This document shows positions 8,576 through 18,761 of a stretch of 64,000 bases of DNA, piece by piece (the stretch's first letter is position 1; every line of letters begins with the position of its first letter). Made by a program: the position numbers and the translations under genes. The notes beneath the pieces were generated by a model that was given only the letters and a program-made list of their open reading frames with translations, was not told the DNA's origin and did no database searches. Source of the DNA: Pseudomonadota bacterium (GTDB lineage Bacteria > Pseudomonadota > Gammaproteobacteria > Burkholderiales > Burkholderiaceae_B); assembly GCA_023427085.1 (NCBI GenBank), contig JAEZBO010000010.1:37898-101897 (forward strand), given 5' to 3'.

Positions 8576-9788
8576 GCGGCACCTCGGCGTCCATGAGCCG
8601 CTCGGGCTCGACCGTGGCCTTCGCCTCGATCAGCTTGCGGCCCTGGACGTAATCCTTGGTCCGGTTGACGCAATCGAGCGCGATCACCTGGCCGTTTCTC
8701 AGGTAGATCACCGAGATGCTTCGTTCGGCCGGGTCGCCGCGCAGCACGGCGGCATCGTATCCCATGTTGAATCCGACGGTCTGGAGGCGCAGGTCGTACT
8801 GGTTCGACCAGAACCACGGCATCGCTGTGTATGGCTGCGGATAGCCGCAGATGGCGCGCGCGACGGTATTGGCCATGTCGTTGGCGTTCTGCACGCTCTC
8901 AAGCCGGATGACAGCGCCGTTGGCCCAGCGATTGGCATGGGCAGCGCAGTCGCCGATCGCGTAGATGTCGGGCAGGCTGGTGCGACAGAACTGATCGACG
9001 TCGACGCCGTTGGCGCCGGCTGCTCCGGCGGCGATCAGGGGCCCGATCGCCGGGACGATGCCGATGCCGACGATGGCCATGTCGCAGGGCAACTCCTCGC
9101 CGCCCGACAGGCGAACAGCGGTAATCCGGTCGCCGTCGCCCTCGAAGGCTTCGATCTCGGTGCCGAGCCGGATGTCGACGCCATGCGAGCGGTGCTCCGC
9201 TTCGTAGAAGCCGGCCAGCTCGGCGCCTGCGACACGGGCGAGGAGGCGGCTTTCCTTCTCGATCACGGTGACTTCGCAGCCGCGCTTGCGAAGGGCAGCG
9301 GTGACCTCGAGGCCGATGTAGCCTCCGCCAATCACCACCGCTTGTCTGGCGTCGGCGTCGAGCTCGGCGCGGAGCCGGTCGGTGTCGGACTTGTCCCGCA
9401 CCGCGTGAATCCCGCCGAGTTGTGCACCCGGACACGAGAGCCGGCGCGGATCGCCCCCCGCGGCCCAGATCAGCGTGCCGTAGGAGACTGCCTCGCCGCC
9501 CGTCACCGCGACGCTCTTCGCCGCCGGATCGACCTTGGTGACCGTGCTGCCGAGCATCAGCTCGATCGCGCGCTCGGGCCAGAATTGCGGCGGTCGGATC
9601 AGGATGCGCTCGAACGGCTTGTCGCCGATGAGATATTCCTTCGACAACGGCGGGCGCTCGTAGGGTGGCTCGCTGTCGCGGCCGACCAGGAGGATCGAAC
9701 CTTCGAACCCGTGTTGGCGCAGCGCGATCGCTGCTTGTGCCCCGCCGTGCCCGGTGCCGACGATGACGATGTCCGCGTTGCGCGCCAT
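8559..9788 (-). CDS. FAD-dependent pyridine nucleotide oxidoreductase (ferredoxin reductase-like)
   Basis: A 409-residue two-dinucleotide-fold flavoprotein. FAD binding appears as IVGTGHGGAQAA near residue 9, NAD(P)H binding as VVIGGGYIGLEV near residue 150, and the second FAD contact as IYAIGDCA. The C-terminal reductase domain (PWFWSNQYDLRLQTVG) matches putidaredoxin or rhodocoxin reductases, which pass electrons from NADH to a 2Fe-2S ferredoxin for P450 or dioxygenase systems. No ferredoxin, P450 or oxygenase adjoins it, so the partner is unknown. Confidence 0.88.
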   Translation of the reverse strand: MARNADIVIVGTGHGGAQAAIALRQHGFEGSILLVGRDSEPPYERPPLSKEYLIGDKPFERILIRPPQFWPERAIELMLGSTVTKVDPAAKSVAVTGGEAVSYGTLIWAAGGDPRRLSCPGAQLGGIHAVRDKSDTDRLRAELDADARQAVVIGGGYIGLEVTAALRKRGCEVTVIEKESRLLARVAGAELAGFYEAEHRSHGVDIRLGTEIEAFEGDGDRITAVRLSGGEELPCDMAIVGIGIVPAIGPLIAAGAAGANGVDVDQFCRTSLPDIYAIGDCAAHANRWANGAVIRLESVQNANDMANTVARAICGYPQPYTAMPWFWSNQYDLRLQTVGFNMGYDAAVLRGDPAERSISVIYLRNGQVIALDCVNRTKDYVQGRKLIEAKATVEPERLMDAEVPLKEML

Positions 9789-9804
9789 TCTCCCGCTCCC
9801 GCCC

Positions 9805-12800
9805 TCAGCGCTTAAGCAGGGTGCGCGCCTGGCTCGCGATCTGCGCCAGCATCGCAGGCGAGAGTGGCGCAGCGCCCTGCGCGCGGCCGATCATGGTACG
9901 GAACTGGCCGATCTCGGTTGCGTGGCGAGTGGCCCACTCCTCGATCAGGGCGACCGGATCCTCCTTGGCGCGCTTGCCCTTGGCAAGCCCGCGCAGGAAT
10001 TCGAAGCGCATCTGCTGGAAATCGCGCGCGACACCAGCGACGAGCAGGCGCTCCCACGGGTCCGAAGGCACCATGAGCGAGGCCTTCTGCTGCGCCCAGT
10101 CGAGCCCGAGCCGCTCGCCGAGATCGCCGAATGCTTCGGTAAGCCGGATGGGTGGAACGCCGGTGTCGCGGGCCAGGCGGGCCAGCCCGATCGCCCCATC
10201 TATCGCGAAGAGCTGCGCCACCATCGCGGCGATCTTGCCCGGCGCGCCGGCCTCCATGAGATCCACGGCGATCGCCTCGGCATGGCTGCGCGCTTCCTTG
10301 GCGAGCAGGTCGTCGACGTGGTCGACGAGTTCCGTCACGCCCGGAGCCACGTCGCCGACGAGCTGCGACGGCGATTGGGCCGACCCGCCGGCGCGCAGCA
10401 AGTCCGCCATGTGACCGCGCAGCGCCGAGGCGGCGCGTTCGAACAACTGGATGCGCGCACCCTCGGGCATTTGCGCGGTCTCGATCGCCTGCCAGATCTC
10501 ATCCATTCCGAGCAGGCGCGAAGCGCCCACGAAGGCAGCGGCGACCCGCTCGATCCCCGTGCCCTCTTCTTCGGCCAGCTCGAAGGGATGGACCATGCCC
10601 ATCCGGTTGACGATCTTGTTGGCGACGACCGTCGCGACGATCTCGTTACGAAGGCGGTGCGACAGGATGCGCTTGCGGAACGACTCCTGCATCGCTTCGG
10701 GGAAATCGCCAAGCAGCAGCGGTTCGGCGGCCTCGTCGGCCGCGATGTCGCTTGCCTCGATCGCGGCCTGCAGGACGAGCTTGGAACTCGACAGCAGCAC
10801 AGCAAGCTCGGGCCTGGTCAGCCCTTGCCCGTCGGCCGCGCGGCGCGCGAACACGTCCGCGGTTGCGAGCCCTTCGGTCTGGCGGTCGAGGTCGCCGCTT
10901 TCCTCGAGCTTCTCGATCAACCGAAGCTGCGCGCCGACCGCACGCGGCCCGCCGTGCTCGGCGATCGAGAGCGCGAGCGCCTGCAGCCGGTTGTCCTCGA
11001 GAACCAGCGCGGCGACCTCCTCGGTCATTGCTTCGAGCAACTCGACGCGCTTCGGCTCGGAGAGCTGGCCGGCGCGCTTGGCAGCCTCGAGCGCGATCTT
11101 GATGTTGACCTCGTTGTCCGAGCAGTCGACGCCCGCCGAGTTGTCGATGAAGTCGGTGTTGTTGCGCCCGCCGCGCCCCTCGTTGCCGACGAGCGCGAAC
11201 TCGATCCGGCCCGCCTGCGTGACGCCGAGATTGGCGCCCTCCCCGATCACGCGGGCGCGGACTTCGTTGCCGCTGACGCGCAGCGCGTCGTTGGCGGGAT
11301 CGCCGACCTGTTGGTGCGCCTCGTGGCTCGCCTTGATGTACGTGCCGATGCCGCCGAACCAGAGCAGGTCGACCGGCGCCTTGAGGATCGCGTTGATCAG
11401 GCTGTCGGGGTCGATCTCGGAGGCCTCGATGCCCAACACGGCGCGCGCCTCGCGCGAGAGCGGGATCGACTTGAGCGTGCGCGGGAAGACCCCGCCGCCC
11501 TTCGATATCAGCTTCTCCGAATAATCCGCCCAGCTCGATCGCGGTAGGTCGTAAAGCCGCTTGCGTTCTTTCCAGCTCGCCGCCGGGTCGGGATCGGGAT
11601 CGATGAACACGTGGCGATGGTCGAACGCGGCGACCAGCTTAATCGCCTTGGATTGCAGCATGCCGTTGCCGAATACGTCGCCCGACATGTCGCCGCAGCC
11701 GGCGACGCGCACGGTTTCGCGCTGAACGTCGATCCCCAGCTCGAGGAAATGCCGCTGCACCGAAATCCACGCGCCGCGCGCGGTGATGCCCATTTCCTTG
11801 TGATCGTAGCCCTTCGAGCCACCGCTGGCGAACGCGTCGCCGAGCCAGAAATCGTGCTCGGCTGCGATGGCGTTGGCAGTGTCGGAGAAGCTCGCCGTGC
11901 CCTTGTCGGCGGCGACGACGAAATAGGGATCGTCGGCGTCGTGGATCACCACGCCTTGCGGATGGACGATCTTGTCCTTCACGATGTTGTCGGTGATCGA
12001 CAGCAACGAACGGATGTAGAGCTTGTAGCTTTCCCTGCCTTCGTTTGCCCAGGCGTCGCGGTCCTCGGCGGGATTGGGCAGCTGTTTCGGATAGAAGCCG
12101 CCCTTTGCCCCGGTCGGGACAATGACGGCATTCTTCACTCGCTGCGCCTTCATCAACCCCAACACCTCGGTGCGGAAGTCGTCGCGCCGATCCGACCAGC
12201 GGATGCCGCCGCGCGCGACGGGCCCGGAGCGGAGGTGGATGCCTTCGACGCGCCGCGAATAGACGAAGATCTCGCGCCAAGGCACCGGCTTGGGCAAGTT
12301 CGGGACGAGCGAGGAATCGAACTTGAACGCCAAGGCGTCGGCGCCCGCGGGCGCGAAGGCGTTGGTGCGCAGGACGGCCGAGACGACACCCCAGTAGAGC
12401 CGCAGCAGGCGATCGTCATTGATCGCCGTCACGCCGGCGAGGCCGGCGCGGATCGCGTCTTCGGCCTTCTCGGACGCTGCGGTTCGGTCGCCGTCGAAAG
12501 CCGGATCGTGCCGCACGCGGAACAAGTCGATGAGCGCATGGGTGACCGCCGGTGCACCGCGCAGCGCGTCAACGACGGTGTAGATCGTGAACGCGATTCC
12601 CGCCTGGCGGAGATACCGGTACATCGCGCGGAGCCAATCCGCTTCCTGCGCGGTGAGGCCGGTGCCGATGATGAGGCGGTTGAAGACGTCGTCCTCAGCC
12701 TTGGCGTTAACAACCCCGCTAACCGCGCTCTCGATCGCGCGGGCGCGTTCGAGCAGAGGCGCAGACGGTTCGCCCTTGGGCAAGCCGAGCCGGAAATCGT

Positions 12801-14523
12801 GGATCGTTCCCGCGTCGGGGCCGGAGATCTCGGTCGGCTGTTCGAACAGGACGCGGAAGCCGAAGTTCTCGAGCGCCGGGACCGCGTCGGACAACGGCAT
12901 CGATCCGCCGAGCTGGTAGATCTTGAGCCGCAATTGGTCGTCAGGGTCGTCGCCATGGCGATAGAGCCGCGCATCGCGGCCGAGCGGGCGCGTGCCTTCG
13001 TCGCCCGCCAGGCCGCGCAAGCGCTGAATGTCGCGCGCCGCTTCGACGGCGCCATAGGCGGCGCGGTAAGCTTGCGGGAACGCCTCGGCGTAGCGCGTGG
13101 CGAGCGCGGCCGCACGGGTGGGCTCCTCGCGTTCGGCGAGCGCAGCCTCGACCGCATCGCCCCAGCCGCGCAGCATTTCCTGCAGTTGGGCCTCGATCGC
13201 CGCCGCGTCCGGGTTCCCGGCGCGCGAACGGAAGTCGAGAACGTAACGCAGCACCGCGAGGGTGCCGCCCTCGATCTGCAGGCTCCAATCCAGGGTGTCG
13301 GCGCCGGTCGTCCGTTCGAGCAGCTCCTGGATGCGCAACCGCGCCGCGGTCGACATCAGATCGCGCGGCAGCCACACGAAGGCGAACAGGTGCCGCTTGA
13401 GCGGCGCCGTGACCAGCGCGAGCCGGGGGCGCGGCCGGTCGGCCAGGGCCATCGTCGCGGTCGCCACGCTGGCGAGATCTTCGCGCGAAAATCCGATCAC
13501 GAGGTCGTGAGGCAGGACGGTCAACGCGTGGACCAGGGCCTTGGCGTCGTGGCCGCCGGGCTGGAACTCCAGCTCCTTGGAGATGGCCTCGAGATGCCGG
13601 CGCAGCACCGGCACGTTCTCCGGCGTGGCGCCGAGCGCGGCGCTCGTCCACATTCCGGCATGCACCGACAGCGCGGCGATCTTGTTCTTCTCCACCAAGG
13701 GAATGATCAGCAAATCGAGCGGCACACGCCGGTGCACGCGCGAGACGCGGTTGGCCTTGATGATCAGCGGGGCGGCGCCGCGGTTCTTCTCGAACCAGGC
13801 GAAAGCGCGGTCGTAGGTGTCTTCGGCGACCAACTCGCGCGCGCTCTTGCGGCAGATGCCGAGCCGCTGGGTTTCCTTGCCGTCGCGCTGGCGGGTGACG
13901 TGGCCGAGCACGGTCAGCATGCCGCGTTCGAACCAGCGGAGCAGCTCGGCCCCTTCGGCGTCGGTGACGCGGTCGGCGTCCTCCGCCAGCAGCTCGCGCA
14001 TCTTCGGCCAGTCGGACACCGCCGCTCGAACGTCGCCCAGCGTGGCGGCGAGCTCGCGCTCGAGCGTGCGGCGTTGCTTGGCCTCGATCCGGTCGGTCTC
14101 GAGGTAGATCATCGATTCGGAAACGCCCTGCGCATCGCCATCCGGCAGGGCGGTCAGGCGGCCCGAGGCATCGCGCTTGGCGGTCAGGATCGGGTGGAGC
14201 AGGAGATCGATTCCCATGCCCTGCGCGGCCACGGTCGCGGAGATCGAATCGCCCAGAAACGGCATGTCGCGGTTGACGACCGCGATGCGCGTGGCGCGAT
14301 GCGTTCCGCCGGCGGAGCGGACCTGCACCGCGGCCTCGCCCTCGGCCCGTTCGCGCGCCGTTTCGAGCAAAAACACGGCCGCTTCGTCGAGACGTTCCGG
14401 GGTGAGCTCGGGTTCGCCAGGCAGGAGCGAATCAGCCAAATGCTCGCGCAGCTCCCGGGCCAGCTTGCGCTCCGCTGTCGACAAGTCCTTGAAAGTATTA
14501 TCCTGCTTCAGCGCCGTTGCCAT
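9805..14523 (-). CDS. NAD-specific glutamate dehydrogenase, large (~180 kDa) type
   Basis: About 1572 residues, the usual size of the large bacterial NAD-GDH, which oxidatively deaminates glutamate to 2-oxoglutarate with NAD. A long N-terminal regulatory half with ACT-like modules precedes the catalytic part. The catalytic lysine region appears as PTGAKGGFYPK, and the nucleotide-binding region includes GANLGVTQAGRIEFAL. The ATG at 14523 has GGGAGA eight bases upstream; a GTG six bases earlier is too close to it. It follows, with a 16-base gap, on the same strand as the flavoprotein. This gene type is common in alphaproteobacteria and supports that origin for the left part. Confidence 0.95.
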   Translation of the reverse strand: MATALKQDNTFKDLSTAERKLARELREHLADSLLPGEPELTPERLDEAAVFLLETARERAEGEAAVQVRSAGGTHRATRIAVVNRDMPFLGDSISATVAAQGMGIDLLLHPILTAKRDASGRLTALPDGDAQGVSESMIYLETDRIEAKQRRTLERELAATLGDVRAAVSDWPKMRELLAEDADRVTDAEGAELLRWFERGMLTVLGHVTRQRDGKETQRLGICRKSARELVAEDTYDRAFAWFEKNRGAAPLIIKANRVSRVHRRVPLDLLIIPLVEKNKIAALSVHAGMWTSAALGATPENVPVLRRHLEAISKELEFQPGGHDAKALVHALTVLPHDLVIGFSREDLASVATATMALADRPRPRLALVTAPLKRHLFAFVWLPRDLMSTAARLRIQELLERTTGADTLDWSLQIEGGTLAVLRYVLDFRSRAGNPDAAAIEAQLQEMLRGWGDAVEAALAEREEPTRAAALATRYAEAFPQAYRAAYGAVEAARDIQRLRGLAGDEGTRPLGRDARLYRHGDDPDDQLRLKIYQLGGSMPLSDAVPALENFGFRVLFEQPTEISGPDAGTIHDFRLGLPKGEPSAPLLERARAIESAVSGVVNAKAEDDVFNRLIIGTGLTAQEADWLRAMYRYLRQAGIAFTIYTVVDALRGAPAVTHALIDLFRVRHDPAFDGDRTAASEKAEDAIRAGLAGVTAINDDRLLRLYWGVVSAVLRTNAFAPAGADALAFKFDSSLVPNLPKPVPWREIFVYSRRVEGIHLRSGPVARGGIRWSDRRDDFRTEVLGLMKAQRVKNAVIVPTGAKGGFYPKQLPNPAEDRDAWANEGRESYKLYIRSLLSITDNIVKDKIVHPQGVVIHDADDPYFVVAADKGTASFSDTANAIAAEHDFWLGDAFASGGSKGYDHKEMGITARGAWISVQRHFLELGIDVQRETVRVAGCGDMSGDVFGNGMLQSKAIKLVAAFDHRHVFIDPDPDPAASWKERKRLYDLPRSSWADYSEKLISKGGGVFPRTLKSIPLSREARAVLGIEASEIDPDSLINAILKAPVDLLWFGGIGTYIKASHEAHQQVGDPANDALRVSGNEVRARVIGEGANLGVTQAGRIEFALVGNEGRGGRNNTDFIDNSAGVDCSDNEVNIKIALEAAKRAGQLSEPKRVELLEAMTEEVAALVLEDNRLQALALSIAEHGGPRAVGAQLRLIEKLEESGDLDRQTEGLATADVFARRAADGQGLTRPELAVLLSSSKLVLQAAIEASDIAADEAAEPLLLGDFPEAMQESFRKRILSHRLRNEIVATVVANKIVNRMGMVHPFELAEEEGTGIERVAAAFVGASRLLGMDEIWQAIETAQMPEGARIQLFERAASALRGHMADLLRAGGSAQSPSQLVGDVAPGVTELVDHVDDLLAKEARSHAEAIAVDLMEAGAPGKIAAMVAQLFAIDGAIGLARLARDTGVPPIRLTEAFGDLGERLGLDWAQQKASLMVPSDPWERLLVAGVARDFQQMRFEFLRGLAKGKRAKEDPVALIEEWATRHATEIGQFRTMIGRAQGAAPLSPAMLAQIASQARTLLKR

Positions 14524-14665
14524 GCGCACAGTCTCCCGCCGGTCCCTCTAACCGGTCAACGACCTGGCGGGGACGCTCGTTCCTGCGGCTCGCCTTACAG
14601 CGAAGCAGCGGCGGGGACACCCCCAATCGGTTTCGGTTGAAACCAGCTTGGAGAGGGCTCGAGGG

Positions 14666-15646
14666 CTAAGCGAGGGCCTTCTGGGTCAAGTCGAGCGAGC
14701 GGCAGCGGGCGGCGGGATCGTAGGTGGCGCCGGAGACGATAAGCTCGTCGGCACGCGTCCGCTCGACGAAGCGGGCGATCCGCTCGCGCACGGTCTCGGG
14801 CGCGCCGACCGCACGGGCCTGCCCGAGATGTTCGAGCATGGCGCGCGCCGGCTCGGGCAAGGTGTCGCGATAGTTGGCGACCGGCGGCGGCAATTTGCCG
14901 GGATCGCCGCTACGCAGGCGGACGAAGGACTGGTCCTGGCTCGAGGCGAGCAGCTCCGCCTCCTCGTCGGTGTCGGCGCAGATCACCGTCATCGCCGCCA
15001 TGGCATGCGGCTTGTCGAGGAAGGGCGAGGGTCGGAACTGACTGCGATAGGCAGACAGCGCGGCGTCGAGGTGATCGGGCGCGAAGTGGCTGGCGAAGGC
15101 GTATGGCATCCCCAGCCGCGCCGCGAGTTGCGCCCCGAACAGGCTCGAGCCGAGCATCCACATCTCGACTTTGGCGCCGAAGCCGGGCGTCGCCACGATC
15201 GGCAGATCGACGTCGCCGGTGAACAGCGCGCGCAGCTCGACCACGTCCTGCGGGAAGTATTCCGCAGCCTGGTGCAAGTTCTTGCGCAGAGCCTGCGCGA
15301 CGATTCCGGCGGCGCCGGGTGCGCGGCCGAGGCCGAGATCGATCCGCCCGGGAAACAGGCCGTCGAGCGTACCGAACTGCTCGGCAATCACGAACGGGTT
15401 GTGGTTGGGCAGCATGATGCCGCCCGCCCCGATGCGGATGGTCGAGGTCATGTGCCCGATATGCGCGAGCACGACCGAGACAGCTCCTCCTCCGACCCCG
15501 GCGGTGGCGTGGTGCTCGGCAACCCAGAACCGTCGATAGCCCGCCTGCTCGGCGGCTGCCGCAAGCTTGCCGCTCTCCTCGAGCGCCTCGCAGATGCCGC
15601 TTCCCTCGCGGATCGGGACGAGGTCGAGAACGGACAGCGGAATCAT
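14666..15646 (-). CDS. LLM-class flavin-dependent oxidoreductase
   Basis: A 326-residue luciferase-like monooxygenase of the bacterial alkanal-type subgroup that includes E. coli YhbW. Diagnostic stretches are RFWVAEHHA, IRIGAGGIMLPNHNPFVIAE and RIDLGLGRAPG. It binds FMN; the substrate is unknown. The ATG at 15646 overlaps the stop of the TPR gene by four bases (15643-15646). A paralogue with the same signatures occurs on the other side of the junction at 59775-60776, which is coincidence of a common family. Confidence 0.88.
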   Translation of the reverse strand: MIPLSVLDLVPIREGSGICEALEESGKLAAAAEQAGYRRFWVAEHHATAGVGGGAVSVVLAHIGHMTSTIRIGAGGIMLPNHNPFVIAEQFGTLDGLFPGRIDLGLGRAPGAAGIVAQALRKNLHQAAEYFPQDVVELRALFTGDVDLPIVATPGFGAKVEMWMLGSSLFGAQLAARLGMPYAFASHFAPDHLDAALSAYRSQFRPSPFLDKPHAMAAMTVICADTDEEAELLASSQDQSFVRLRSGDPGKLPPPVANYRDTLPEPARAMLEHLGQARAVGAPETVRERIARFVERTRADELIVSGATYDPAARCRSLDLTQKALA

Positions 15647-16425
15647 GGTGCAGGCTCCTCGCTTGGCGGTGAGGCCAGCTGGCCGAGATAGTTGCGCGCG
15701 GTCGCCGCGGCATCGCTGTCGGGTTCGACCGCGATGACCGAACGCCAGCTCGATTGGGCGGCGTCTTCGCGGCCCTGAAGCATGGCGATTACTCCGGCTT
15801 CCAGGCCGACCTCGGGGTAATCCGGTGAGAGGGCCGCCGCGGTCGAGATATGCGCCTGAGCCTCGTCCAGCTTGCCCAGGCGGCGCGCCAGGGTCGCCGA
15901 GAGCAGCCACGCGAGCGCATTCTGGCCGTCCAGCGATCGGGCTGAAGCGAGGGCGGCTTCCGCTTCGGTTTCCCGGCCCTTTACGACCAGTGCCCTGGCC
16001 CGATCCGTTTGGACGAGGGAGCGCAGGCCCGCGTCAGCCGAAGCCTCCGCATCCGCCTCGGCCAGGACCAGCGAAAGCAGCGCGGCATCGGCCCGATCTT
16101 CGGCAAGCGCGGCGTTGGCCGCCATCGTCGCGAGCTGCGCGCGCCGGAAATGGCTGCCTTCGGGCTCGGCCTCGCGCGCGTCGAGGAACGCCTGCTCCGC
16201 CGCGCCCCAGCGCTGCAGCATGGTATAGGCATAGCCGAGGCACTGGCGCGGATAGCTCTTCGAGGCGCTGCTCATCTCGCCGAACCAAGCGTTCGCTTCG
16301 ATCATGGCGGCGCCGGGATCGGACCGCGCCTGGTCGAGACATATCTCGAGCCGCGCCTGCTCGAGCGGAACGGATCCCGAGGCGGCCTGGGCGAGAAGCA
16401 GTGAGTGGAACACGGCGACAAGCAT
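15643..16425 (-). CDS. tetratricopeptide repeat protein, secreted or periplasmic
   Basis: A 260-residue protein with a short N-terminal hydrophobic segment (MLVAVFHSLLLAQAASG) that looks like a signal peptide. Alanine-rich helical pairs follow and fit five or six TPR units, for example LAWLLSATLARRLGKLDEAQ and PEVGLEAGVIAMLQGREDAA. It is probably a scaffold or assembly factor in the envelope. It is coupled to the downstream flavin oxidoreductase by a four-base overlap, but nothing links the two biochemically. Confidence 0.75.
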   Translation of the reverse strand: MLVAVFHSLLLAQAASGSVPLEQARLEICLDQARSDPGAAMIEANAWFGEMSSASKSYPRQCLGYAYTMLQRWGAAEQAFLDAREAEPEGSHFRRAQLATMAANAALAEDRADAALLSLVLAEADAEASADAGLRSLVQTDRARALVVKGRETEAEAALASARSLDGQNALAWLLSATLARRLGKLDEAQAHISTAAALSPDYPEVGLEAGVIAMLQGREDAAQSSWRSVIAVEPDSDAAATARNYLGQLASPPSEEPAP

Positions 16426-16436
16426 GCGATATCCGG

Positions 16437-17168
16437 TCAGGTCAGCGCGGCGACCGTGCGCAGCAGGAGCGCAATGTCGCCGTCGCGCGAGAGGCGATGA
16501 TCCCCGGCCTTGACCAGCGTGACCTGCACGTCCTGTGAACGCAGCGCCGCAGCGAGGCGCAGCGAAATTTCGGGCGGGACGTCGGGATCGTCCTGCCCGT
16601 GAAGGAGCCGTACGGGGCAGTCGATCGCGATCTCGCTTTCGAGGAGCCGCCGCGCCTGCCCATCGCGCCAGAAAGCCGCGTACGTAGGGGTCGGCTCGGG
16701 GCCGTAGAGGTTCTCCTCGAGCACGGTCTCACCGCGTTCGAGGAGGGCCTTCTGGTCGGCGGAAAAGCCCCATTCGGTGAAGTCCGGGGCGGCTGCGATC
16801 CCGACCAGCCCCGACACTTTCGTGCCCAACTCTCGAGCCAGCAGCAGCATCAGCCACCCGCCCATCGAGGAGCCCACCAGGACGACCGGGCCGTTCACTC
16901 GCTCCTCGATCAGGCTGGCCACCTCTTCCTGCCAGCGGCCCAGCGACCCGTCGGAAAATTCGCCGGCGCTCTCGCCGCAGCCCGAGTAGTCGAGCAGGAG
17001 GCAGGCTCGACCATGCGCTGCGGCCCATTCGGCCAGCGCCGTCGCCTTGCCGCCGAGCATGTCCGACATGTAGCCCGGCAGGAAGACCAGCGTCGGCCCG
17101 CTGCCTGCACCATGCCGGAAGGCGATACGGCGCCCGTCGGGCATCTCGTGGAATTGCGGCTCGCTCAT
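16437..17168 (-). CDS. alpha/beta hydrolase
   Basis: A 243-residue serine hydrolase. The nucleophile elbow GSSMGG places the serine at residue 101; the acid lies in GQDDPDVPP and the histidine in AGDHRLSRDGD near the C-terminus. The oxyanion region is FLPGYMSDM. It resembles small thioesterases or carboxylesterases of the ABHD10 or YqiA type. There is no signal peptide, so it is cytoplasmic. It lies between the TPR gene and holA on the same strand; the substrate is unknown. Confidence 0.85.
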   Translation of the reverse strand: MSEPQFHEMPDGRRIAFRHGAGSGPTLVFLPGYMSDMLGGKATALAEWAAAHGRACLLLDYSGCGESAGEFSDGSLGRWQEEVASLIEERVNGPVVLVGSSMGGWLMLLLARELGTKVSGLVGIAAAPDFTEWGFSADQKALLERGETVLEENLYGPEPTPTYAAFWRDGQARRLLESEIAIDCPVRLLHGQDDPDVPPEISLRLAAALRSQDVQVTLVKAGDHRLSRDGDIALLLRTVAALT

Positions 17169-17206
17169 CCGGCCCAGATGGCCATGCGGTGCCGCGAGGG
17201 CAAGCG

Positions 17207-18250
17207 TCAGCGCCGGGCGGCCTGGCGGGTGATTTCCTCGAGCTCCTGGGCGAGCAGCAGCTCGGCAGACTGGCTATTGGCGAGCAAGGCGCGGTGGAGC
17301 GCGGTCAGTCGGCGAACGAGACGCTCGAGCTTGGCAGCGCGCCAGCGTTCGAGCTGGACCGCGAGGTCGCTTCGGTCGCGCCAGAACACGCGTCGCGCCT
17401 TCTGTTCGCCCTCGAGGAACTGGTTGATCCGCCCGCCCGGCCCCATCCGTGCGGTGAGCTGCGCCAGTTGGGCCGCGCGCCGTTCGAGCGCGAGCACGAC
17501 GGCTACCGGATTGAGCGCCAGTTCGCGCAAACGCCGCAGCTCTGCGGGCAGCCGATTGGCTTCGCCCGACAGCACCGCGTTGACCAGGGGCATGAAGCCG
17601 TCTTCCTCGGTCTTGGCGCCGATGGCGTCGAGCGCTTCGGCGTCAGGCACGCGAGGAGCTTGCGGGGAGGCGTCGAGATAGAGCGCGAGCTTGGTCACCT
17701 CGGACTGGGCGATGCGCACGTCGAGCCCGGCGGCGCGCGCCATGCGTTCGGCGAGGTCGCCGCCCATGCGCAGGCCGGCGGCGCCGGCCATCCGCATGAC
17801 CTCGTCGGTGACCGACTTGAGATCGGGTGGGTGGAACATCGCCACGAGCCCATCGGCGCGGCCCTCGAGCAGCTTTGCGGTGCGCGATTTGTCGGTTGCG
17901 GATGTGGCGACGATGATCACCGGGCACGCGCCGGTGGCTTCGCCTCCATCGATCACCTCGAGGAAGGTCTTCACCGCGTCGTGCGCCTCGTCGCCGGCGG
18001 CGCGCACGAGGATGTGCCGATTGCCTCCGAATAGAGATGTCGAGCGGGCTTCGTCACCGAGCTTCACGGGATCGGAGCGGAGTTCGGAGCCCGACAGCTC
18101 GACACGCTCGCCCGGATCGGCGAGCAGGCCGACGAGCTTCGCGGCGGCAGCGGATGCGCCGGCCTCGTCCGGGCCGCAGAAGAAGGCGATCGCGGCCTGT
18201 TGCGCGGCGCGCGGGGCCACGGCGGCGAAGTCGCGCTGCGTGGCCTTCAT
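17207..18250 (-). CDS. holA: DNA polymerase III subunit delta
   Basis: A 347-residue clamp-loader subunit that opens the beta sliding clamp during replication. Length and layout fit the family: an N-terminal AAA-like domain starting FFCGPDEAGASAAAAKLVG, a middle LFGGNRHILVRA-type strand, and the helical C-terminal collar domain. It follows lptE after a ten-base gap, in the leuS-lptE-holA order usual in proteobacteria. The sequence is of alphaproteobacterial character. Confidence 0.93.
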   Translation of the reverse strand: MKATQRDFAAVAPRAAQQAAIAFFCGPDEAGASAAAAKLVGLLADPGERVELSGSELRSDPVKLGDEARSTSLFGGNRHILVRAAGDEAHDAVKTFLEVIDGGEATGACPVIIVATSATDKSRTAKLLEGRADGLVAMFHPPDLKSVTDEVMRMAGAAGLRMGGDLAERMARAAGLDVRIAQSEVTKLALYLDASPQAPRVPDAEALDAIGAKTEEDGFMPLVNAVLSGEANRLPAELRRLRELALNPVAVVLALERRAAQLAQLTARMGPGGRINQFLEGEQKARRVFWRDRSDLAVQLERWRAAKLERLVRRLTALHRALLANSQSAELLLAQELEEITRQAARR

Positions 18251-18260
18251 GCCGAGGCCG

Positions 18261-18761
18261 TCACGATCGCTCGCGGAGCGCCAGCGTCAGGCGGGTGACG
18301 ATCCGATCGGCGACTTCGACGGCGAGGTTCTCGAGCGCGGTCTGTTCGGCCGCGATCGTGGCGTATTCGGAGGAAACGACATCGATGCCGGCATCCGAAC
18401 CCGCCGTCGCGTCGATGACGATCTCGTCATCGGCCAAGTCGACGAGCTGATAGCGTGCACGCAGCGTGCGTCGCTCGCGGCCGACCGTCTCGTCGGTCAG
18501 CAATCCGAGGCCCTCGAGATCGTCGTCGAGGAGCACGTCGAGCCGATAACGCGGTTCCGCGGCGGCGCCGCTCTGCGCGAGACGGTCCCGCAGCGCGTTG
18601 CGCACGAGCCATCCCGCCTGGCCTTCGATCGGAGCGACCTCGACCGAGGCAAGGCCCCGCGCGACCGTTCCGCTGCCTCCGCCGGCGTACATCGGCTGCA
18701 ACCCGCACGCAGCCAGCGCGAACAATGCGGCAGGCGCCATCAGGCGTGCGAGCCGCCTCAT
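18261..18761 (-). CDS. lptE: LPS-assembly lipoprotein LptE
   Basis: A 166-residue outer-membrane lipoprotein that plugs the LptD barrel and helps insert lipopolysaccharide. The signal peptide ends in the lipobox LAAC (cysteine at residue 19), followed by GLQPMYAGG, which is typical of LptE. The start overlaps the leuS stop by four bases and the gene precedes holA, the standard context. Sequence conservation in this family is low, so context carries much of the call. Confidence 0.92.
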   Translation of the reverse strand: MRRLARLMAPAALFALAACGLQPMYAGGGSGTVARGLASVEVAPIEGQAGWLVRNALRDRLAQSGAAAEPRYRLDVLLDDDLEGLGLLTDETVGRERRTLRARYQLVDLADDEIVIDATAGSDAGIDVVSSEYATIAAEQTALENLAVEVADRIVTRLTLALRERS